A DNA stretch of 53,879 bases, taken from the NCBI GenBank assembly GCA_937890595.1, contig CALADM010000026.1:1-53879 (forward strand), given 5' to 3'. Below are positions 49,222 through 53,879 of this stretch, one piece after another. A program made the position numbers and the translations under genes. Source of the stretch: CAJMNU01 sp905214855 (GTDB taxonomy: Bacteria > Bacillota > Clostridia > Lachnospirales > Lachnospiraceae). The notes beneath the pieces are model-generated. The model ran no database searches. It was not told the origin of the DNA and saw only the letters and a list, made by a program, of their open reading frames with translations. How positions within the stretch are numbered: the first letter of the stretch is position 1; each line of letters opens with the position of its first letter.

Positions 49222-50157
49222 TCAGATTCCATTTCCCAAAAACATCTTTTTAGGAAAATACAATCCTTTTTCTTTCTGAAACTCATATAGTCCCGTAAAA
49301 TATCCCCTTCTGTCATAAACACGTACTGTACTTTCCGGCATTTTCTCAAGAAAAACCTCTCTGTTTTCTGCCGTTTCCCATCCGACAAGCCCATCCTGGC
49401 GCAAAGGATTCCCATTTTGAAGCGCTTTCTCTGTCTCTTCCTTTACACATAGTGCCGGATATTCTAAAAAAGCATTTTCAATCGGAACAATATATTTTTC
49501 TATTCTGCCCTCTTTTACCAACTCTTCTACCTGATCAAGCCGGATCGCATCTTTTAAAAAGAAGCTCCCTACCTGAGTTCGAACCAGTGATTCCATACAT
49601 CCACCGCATCCCAATTCTGCTCCGATATCTCGGCACAGAGAACGTATATAAGTCCCCTTAGAACAGGAAATCATCATTGTTACTCTGGGAAGTTCTATTT
49701 TTTCCACCACGATCTCTGTAATACATACATGCCTTGGCTGGCGCTCGATCGTCTTTCCCTCTCTTGCCAACTGATACAATTTTTTGCCATTGACTTTAAT
49801 TGCAGAATACATAGGAGGTATCTGATCATATTCTCCAACAAACTTTTTAATTGTCTCGCATACTTCATCTTCCCCTACAGATACTTCTTTTTCAGCAAGC
49901 ACTGTGCCAGAAATATCCTCTGTATCTGTCTCTTTTCCAAGAAGCAAAACTGCACGGTACTGTTTACTATGATCGGTCAACATATCACATAATTTTGTTC
50001 CCTGTCCCAGACAGACAGGCAGCACGCCTGTCGCATCTGGATCCAGAGTTCCTGTATGACCTATCTTTTTTTGTTTCAAAATCCCCCTAAGTCTTGCCAC
50101 TACATCATGAGAGGTATATCCTTTTTCTTTATCAATATTAATAATTCCGTGATACAT
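49222..50157 (-). CDS. truB: tRNA pseudouridine(55) synthase
   Basis: Converts U55 to pseudouridine in the T-loop of tRNAs. The 311-residue product shows KIGHTGTLDPDATGVLP with catalytic Asp39, the Tyr-containing MYSAIKVNGKKLYQLAREG, and CSKGTYIRSLCRDIG. The C-terminal ~70 residues look like a small TruB C-terminal domain. Its ATG overlaps the nrnA stop as TAATG, so translation is coupled. Confidence 0.96.
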   Translation of the reverse strand: MYHGIINIDKEKGYTSHDVVARLRGILKQKKIGHTGTLDPDATGVLPVCLGQGTKLCDMLTDHSKQYRAVLLLGKETDTEDISGTVLAEKEVSVGEDEVCETIKKFVGEYDQIPPMYSAIKVNGKKLYQLAREGKTIERQPRHVCITEIVVEKIELPRVTMMISCSKGTYIRSLCRDIGAELGCGGCMESLVRTQVGSFFLKDAIRLDQVEELVKEGRIEKYIVPIENAFLEYPALCVKEETEKALQNGNPLRQDGLVGWETAENREVFLEKMPESTVRVYDRRGYFTGLYEFQKEKGLYFPKKMFLGNGI

Positions 50158-51125
50158 TACATCCCCGCCTGCTGAAGCTGTCTCTCAATATGAACAGATA
50201 TATTGTTAATCACATCATGGATGCTGCCATTCATAGTACATCCTGCTGCTTTCACATGACCGCCTCCGCCAAAATATGCAGCAACGGCACTCACATCCAC
50301 TACATTCTTGGAGCGCATACTTACTTTATATTCATGCAGATTTTTCTCATAAAGAAAAATGGCACATTCTACCTTATCTGTCAAACGAAGCTGCTCTACA
50401 ATGCCATCCAGATCCTGACTGTTGACTCCATAAAATTCCATATCCTTTTTGCGGATCACACTGAAAATGCATTTTCCATTCAAAAATGTAATACTTTCCA
50501 GAAGAGCACGCCCTAAAATTTGATTCTGGACATATGTCTTCTTATAAAAGCTCTCATCAATGATCCAGCCAAATGGAATTCCTTTATCCATCAATTCTCC
50601 AGCAATCCTCATGGTCTGACTGCTCGTACAGTCGAACTTAAATACTCCTGTATCATGAACAATTCCTGTATAAATACATGCTGCCGTCTCTTTGGAAATT
50701 TTGTCTTGTTCCAGCAATGTATACAATACCTCACAAGTAGAGCTAGCATCTGGAACAATCACATCCTTCTGTGCAAAACCTTTATTTGTTACATGATGAT
50801 CGATACAAAGGCTGGTCTTTGCTTTCTCCAAATAAGGAAGGAATCCACCCACTCTTCCCCTATCACTGGTATCTAAAAGAACACAAAGATCAAAGGAAGG
50901 ACAATCTTCGTCAGGAAGGGTACTATCTATCTTATCAAAATGCTTTAAATAAGAAAATTTAGGTGAAGGGGTCTCCAAATGAATTTCCAGCGAAATTTCC
51001 GGATAGTTTTCGGAAAGATAATTATAAAGCCCAAGTGTAGAACCTGTACAATCCCCATCTGGATTCACATGCCCTAGGATTACAACATTTTTGATCCCTT
51101 CCAGCATATTGCTCAAATGATTCAT
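50157..51125 (-). CDS. nrnA: DHH-family oligoribonuclease / pAp phosphatase
   Basis: Degrades 2-5 nt RNAs and pAp in the cytoplasm, as Bacillus NrnA does. The 322-residue product has the DHH metal motifs GHVNPDGDCTGSTLGL (I), CVLLDTSDRGRVG (II), LCIDHHVTN (III) and GIVHDTGVFKF (IV), and the DHHA1 tail with FGGGGHVKAAGC near residue 290. It follows rbfA by 77 bases and overlaps truB. The usual operon place between rbfA and truB supports the assignment. Confidence 0.93.
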   Translation of the reverse strand: MNHLSNMLEGIKNVVILGHVNPDGDCTGSTLGLYNYLSENYPEISLEIHLETPSPKFSYLKHFDKIDSTLPDEDCPSFDLCVLLDTSDRGRVGGFLPYLEKAKTSLCIDHHVTNKGFAQKDVIVPDASSTCEVLYTLLEQDKISKETAACIYTGIVHDTGVFKFDCTSSQTMRIAGELMDKGIPFGWIIDESFYKKTYVQNQILGRALLESITFLNGKCIFSVIRKKDMEFYGVNSQDLDGIVEQLRLTDKVECAIFLYEKNLHEYKVSMRSKNVVDVSAVAAYFGGGGHVKAAGCTMNGSIHDVINNISVHIERQLQQAGM

Positions 51126-51202
51126 CTCTCACCTCTTCTTTCAGGTCTCTCTGATTTCTAAAACTGTCTTATATGAGTCCTTATCTTTCTTTTTCTGCTT
51201 GT

Positions 51203-51622
51203 TTAGTCTTCATCCTCAGACTCTTCACCATCTTCCGGCACATCTGCTTCTGATGGATCATCATTCTTTAAATCTTTTGTCACTTCATCAATCAGACGAG
51301 TCATGTGTACACCATATTCAATAGACTGATCCAGAATAAAAGTCAATTCTGGAGTATTTCTAAGATTAATGGTCTTTGCCAGCTGAGAACGGATATATCC
51401 CTCTGCACTTCTAAGTCCCTCAACAGTCTCTTTTCCTGCCTCCTCGCTGCCCAAAACACTGATATATACTTTACAGTATTTTAAATCTGGAGTCACTTCT
51501 GCTGCCACTACAGAGGTCATCGGATGGATGCGCGGATCCTTAATTCCATTCTGAATCAGTTCACTGATCTGACGCTGTACCATTCCATTAATTCTTGTAT
51601 TTTTTATACTGTTTTTTCGCAT
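51203..51622 (-). CDS. rbfA: 30S ribosome-binding factor A
   Basis: Helps mature the 30S subunit. The 139-residue product has the KH-like core: TRINGMVQRQISELIQNGIK, DPRIHPMTSVVAAEVTPDLK and AKTINLRNTPELTFILDQS. The C-terminal 25 residues are very acidic (PEDGEESEDED), longer than in many relatives. The ATG at 51620-51622 (MRKNSIKNTRIN) is chosen by homology; its GGAGG site is 12 bases away, with GGAAG closer. It follows infB by 88 bases. Confidence 0.94.
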   Translation of the reverse strand: MRKNSIKNTRINGMVQRQISELIQNGIKDPRIHPMTSVVAAEVTPDLKYCKVYISVLGSEEAGKETVEGLRSAEGYIRSQLAKTINLRNTPELTFILDQSIEYGVHMTRLIDEVTKDLKNDDPSEADVPEDGEESEDED

Positions 51623-51678
51623 AATGCTTCCATTCCTCCAAAAGGGATATCCAACATCCCTATCTTTCTTTGATGGAA

Positions 51679-51704
51679 AGGCACGCACCTTTCAGAACGT
51701 GCCT
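51679..51704 (-). terminator. weak hairpin between infB and rbfA
   Basis: AGGCACG and CGTGCCT pair (51679-51685 with 51698-51704); on the minus strand TTTCC follows. The poor U-tract suggests partial termination within the operon. Confidence 0.4.
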
Positions 51705-51710
51705 CTCTGT

Positions 51711-53879
51711 TTAGCGTGGTACTTCTACCATCGCATATGCTTCAATCATATCATCTTCCTGAAGATCATTAAACTTTTCGAATACAAGACCACACTCATA
51801 TCCTGCAGCCACTTCTTTTACATCATCTTTAAAACGTTTTAAAGAAGCCAGCGGACCTTCAAAAATCTGCTCTCCATCTCTTGTAATTCTTGCAGAACAG
51901 CCTCTTGTAAATTTACCATCCAGAACATAAGATCCTGCGATCGTACCTACGCCAGAAGCCTTGAATGTCTGACGGACAACTGCATGACCGATCACTTTTT
52001 CCTCAAATACCGGATCCAGAAGTCCCTTCATAGCTGCTTCTACATCCTCAATCGCCTGATAAATAACACGGTACAATCTGATATCTACTTTTTCACGGTC
52101 TGCTGTTGCCTTTGCTGTCACATCAGGACGAACATTAAATCCAATAATGATCGCATTAGATGCACTTGCCAAGGTCACATCAGATTCATTGATCGCACCA
52201 ACACCGCCATGGATCACTTTTACCATAACTTCTTCATTGGACAATTTTGTCAGACTCTGTTTTACAGCTTCCACAGAACCCTGTACGTCTGCTTTTACGA
52301 TCAAAGGAAGTTCCTTAATATTTCCTGCCTGAATCTGGGAGAACAGATCATCCAGAGACAGTTTTGTCTTTGTGTCTTCCAACAGTTTATTCTTGCCCTC
52401 AGAAATAAATGTCTCAGCAAAGTTTCTAGCCTCTTTTTCACTGTCTGTACAAACAAAAATCTCTCCTGCCATTGGAACATCATTCAGACCCAAAATCTCA
52501 ACTGGTGTAGATGGTCCTGCTTCCTTAACACGTCTTCCCTTATCATCCATCATCGCACGAACCTTGCCGTAACATGGTCCAACTGCAATGATATCACCGA
52601 CATGCAAAGTTCCTTTCTGTACCAGAACGGTTGCCACAGAACCTTTTCCTTTATCCAGCTCTCCCTCGATCACAAGTCCTCTTGCTTTACGATTTGGATT
52701 TGCTTTCAATTCCTTTACTTCAGCAGCCAAAAGGATCATCTCCAAAAGTTCTGGGATGCCTTCTTTGCTGTGTGCAGAGACTGGCACACAGATTGTGCTT
52801 CCGCCCCAGTCTTCTGGGATCAGCTCATACTCTGTCAGCTCCTGTTTTACACGATCAATATTTGCACTTGGTTTATCAATCTTATTGATCGCAACGATAA
52901 TCTCTACACCTGCTGCCTTTGCATGATTGATCGCTTCAACCGTCTGTGGCATAACACCATCATCTGCAGCTACAACTAATACGGCAATATCTGTTGCCAT
53001 AGCACCACGCATACGCATTGCAGTAAATGCTTCATGTCCTGGTGTATCAAGGAATGTGATCTTCTGACCATTGATCTCTACGACATAAGCACCAATATGC
53101 TGTGTGATTCCGCCTGCCTCTCTGGAAGTTACATTAGCCTGACGGATCGCATCCAGAAGAGAAGTTTTACCATGGTCAACATGCCCCATAACACAGACAA
53201 CCGGAGATCTTGAAACCATATCATCCTCATTCTCTTCGTCTTCTTTCAAAAGCTCTTCGATCACATCTACTTTTACTTCTTTTTCGCAGATCACATCAAA
53301 TTCCATTGCAATTTCTTCTGCCTGATCAAAATCTACTTCCTGATTGATCGTAACGATTTTTCCCTGCATAAACAATTTCTTTACAATGGCCGATGGCTGC
53401 AGTTTCATCTTCTCTGCCAATTCTTTGATCGTAATGATCTCTGGCACAACAATTGTCTTAACGACATCCTCTACCTTTGGTTCTTCTTTTACAACCGGCT
53501 TAATAAAGCGTCCTGCCTTATTTGCTTTGGAGATCATCTCTTCCTCAGCTTTGTCTTTCTTCTCCAAGCGCTCATTTTTATATGCATTTTTACTCTGTTT
53601 ATTATTCTGCTGTTTCTGATTAACCGGTGCATCAAATGTTGGTTTTGGAATATTCAGATCTCTCTGGCGACCATCATTTCTTCCGCCTCTTCTATCATCA
53701 TTTCTTCCATCACGGTTCTGGTAACCACCCTGTCTTCTGTCATCGCTTCTTCCGTCACGGTTCTGGTAGCCACCCTGTCTTCTGTCATCACTTCTTCCAT
53801 CACGGTTCTGATAGCCCCCCTGTCTTCTGTCATCGCTTCTTCCGTCACGGTTCTGGTAGCCCCCCTGTCTTCTGTCATC
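51711..53879 (-). CDS. infB: translation initiation factor IF-2, N-terminus off the window
   Basis: GTPase that brings initiator tRNA to the 30S. The frame is open through the right edge; 722 codons plus stop are visible. From the window edge inward: an Arg/Gly/Asp/Gln-rich tract with four 15-residue repeats, a linker (NIPKPTFDAPVNQ), an IF2_N-type domain (KELAEKMKLQPSAIVKKL), then the G domain with GHVDHGKTSLLDAI, DTPGHEAFTAMR and NKIDKPSANID, domain II, and the C-terminal fMet-tRNA domain (SCGL-like GYECGLVFEKFNDLQEDD). A TTG within the frame at 53565-53567 is internal, not the start. It leads rbfA-nrnA-truB-ribF. Confidence 0.96.
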   Translation of the reverse strand, partial: DDRRQGGYQNRDGRSDDRRQGGYQNRDGRSDDRRQGGYQNRDGRSDDRRQGGYQNRDGRNDDRRGGRNDGRQRDLNIPKPTFDAPVNQKQQNNKQSKNAYKNERLEKKDKAEEEMISKANKAGRFIKPVVKEEPKVEDVVKTIVVPEIITIKELAEKMKLQPSAIVKKLFMQGKIVTINQEVDFDQAEEIAMEFDVICEKEVKVDVIEELLKEDEENEDDMVSRSPVVCVMGHVDHGKTSLLDAIRQANVTSREAGGITQHIGAYVVEINGQKITFLDTPGHEAFTAMRMRGAMATDIAVLVVAADDGVMPQTVEAINHAKAAGVEIIVAINKIDKPSANIDRVKQELTEYELIPEDWGGSTICVPVSAHSKEGIPELLEMILLAAEVKELKANPNRKARGLVIEGELDKGKGSVATVLVQKGTLHVGDIIAVGPCYGKVRAMMDDKGRRVKEAGPSTPVEILGLNDVPMAGEIFVCTDSEKEARNFAETFISEGKNKLLEDTKTKLSLDDLFSQIQAGNIKELPLIVKADVQGSVEAVKQSLTKLSNEEVMVKVIHGGVGAINESDVTLASASNAIIIGFNVRPDVTAKATADREKVDIRLYRVIYQAIEDVEAAMKGLLDPVFEEKVIGHAVVRQTFKASGVGTIAGSYVLDGKFTRGCSARITRDGEQIFEGPLASLKRFKDDVKEVAAGYECGLVFEKFNDLQEDDMIEAYAMVEVPR
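53700..53879 (-). repeat. 45-bp tandem repeats in the infB N-terminal region
   Basis: Four exact-length 45-base units (53835-53879, 53790-53834, 53745-53789, 53700-53744) encode DDRRQGGYQNRDGRS four times, the last ending in N; a degenerate fifth follows (DDRRGGRND). Differences are mostly synonymous. More copies may lie beyond the edge. Confidence 0.9.

Noticed and set aside
53654..53878. 74-codon repetitive frame at the right edge
   Set aside because: It is the shifted frame of the infB 45-bp repeats; the infB frame is open through the edge and fits IF-2.
1..53879. CRISPR arrays, tRNA or rRNA genes, prophage or toxin-antitoxin modules
   Set aside because: No regularly spaced repeats with unique spacers, no tRNA-like CCA-ended cloverleafs, and no phage or toxin signatures were found in a read of both strands.

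Overview
The window looks like a chromosomal core segment of a low-GC Gram-positive Clostridia, most likely a Lachnospiraceae gut anaerobe. The evidence is the AT-rich sequence, AGGAGG-type ribosome sites throughout, YlmC/YmxH, DUF1292 and DUF3842 family genes, exported proteins with InlB B-repeats and choline-binding-type wall repeats, and an NADH-free set of single-copy housekeeping genes. Genus cannot be resolved by eye. Almost every gene is on the minus strand; the plus-strand exceptions are an EamA-type permease (900-1784), a DUF3842 gene (43989-44414) and a secreted wall-binding protein (46896-48140). No rRNA, tRNA, CRISPR array or intact insertion sequence was seen.

Layout. 1-1.9 kb: two small hypothetical genes and a drug/metabolite permease. 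2-8.4 kb: carB without carA, then a family 2 beta-galactosidase. 8.5-17 kb: an LCP-family wall enzyme with a long charged tail, an XRE regulator, and an orphan KdpD-type sensor kinase fused transcriptionally to a SWIM/SNF2 helicase. 17-21.6 kb: argS, efp, aroQ, a YqeG-type phosphatase, nrdR, a PRC-barrel gene. 21.7-26.2 kb: methionine importer metN-metI-metQ behind a methionine-codon-rich leader, then pepV. 26.2-33.1 kb: yqeY, prfC, DUF1292, cobO, a short UvrD-like helicase and gltX. 33.2-36.8 kb: a 1201-residue exported repeat protein. 37.3-39.1 kb: a TetR regulator and two membrane proteins. 39.3-41.1 kb: mgtE with a long structured leader that holds a small reading frame. 41.1-43.9 kb: pnp and rpsO. 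44-46.6 kb: DUF3842, a P-loop kinase coupled to an ECF S-component, and a methyltransferase-pyrophosphatase fusion. 48.3-53.9 kb: ribF, truB, nrnA, rbfA and infB, the last running off the right edge.

The most notable signals are regulatory. The metNIQ operon has no SAM box or T-box in view; instead a strong promoter drives a 37-codon frame with 9 methionine codons, followed by a 10-bp GC-rich hairpin and TTTT before metN. This reads as a methionine-specific leader-peptide attenuator. The mgtE gene has a comparable leader: its own promoter, a 50-codon frame with a good ribosome site, nested hairpins, and an 8-nt segment that can pair either with the small frame or with the mgtE Shine-Dalgarno. 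The TetR gene and its membrane-protein operon share a TGAAC-N3-GTTCA palindrome placed identically against both -10 boxes. Function statements come from recognisable motifs; mechanisms are inference unless stated.
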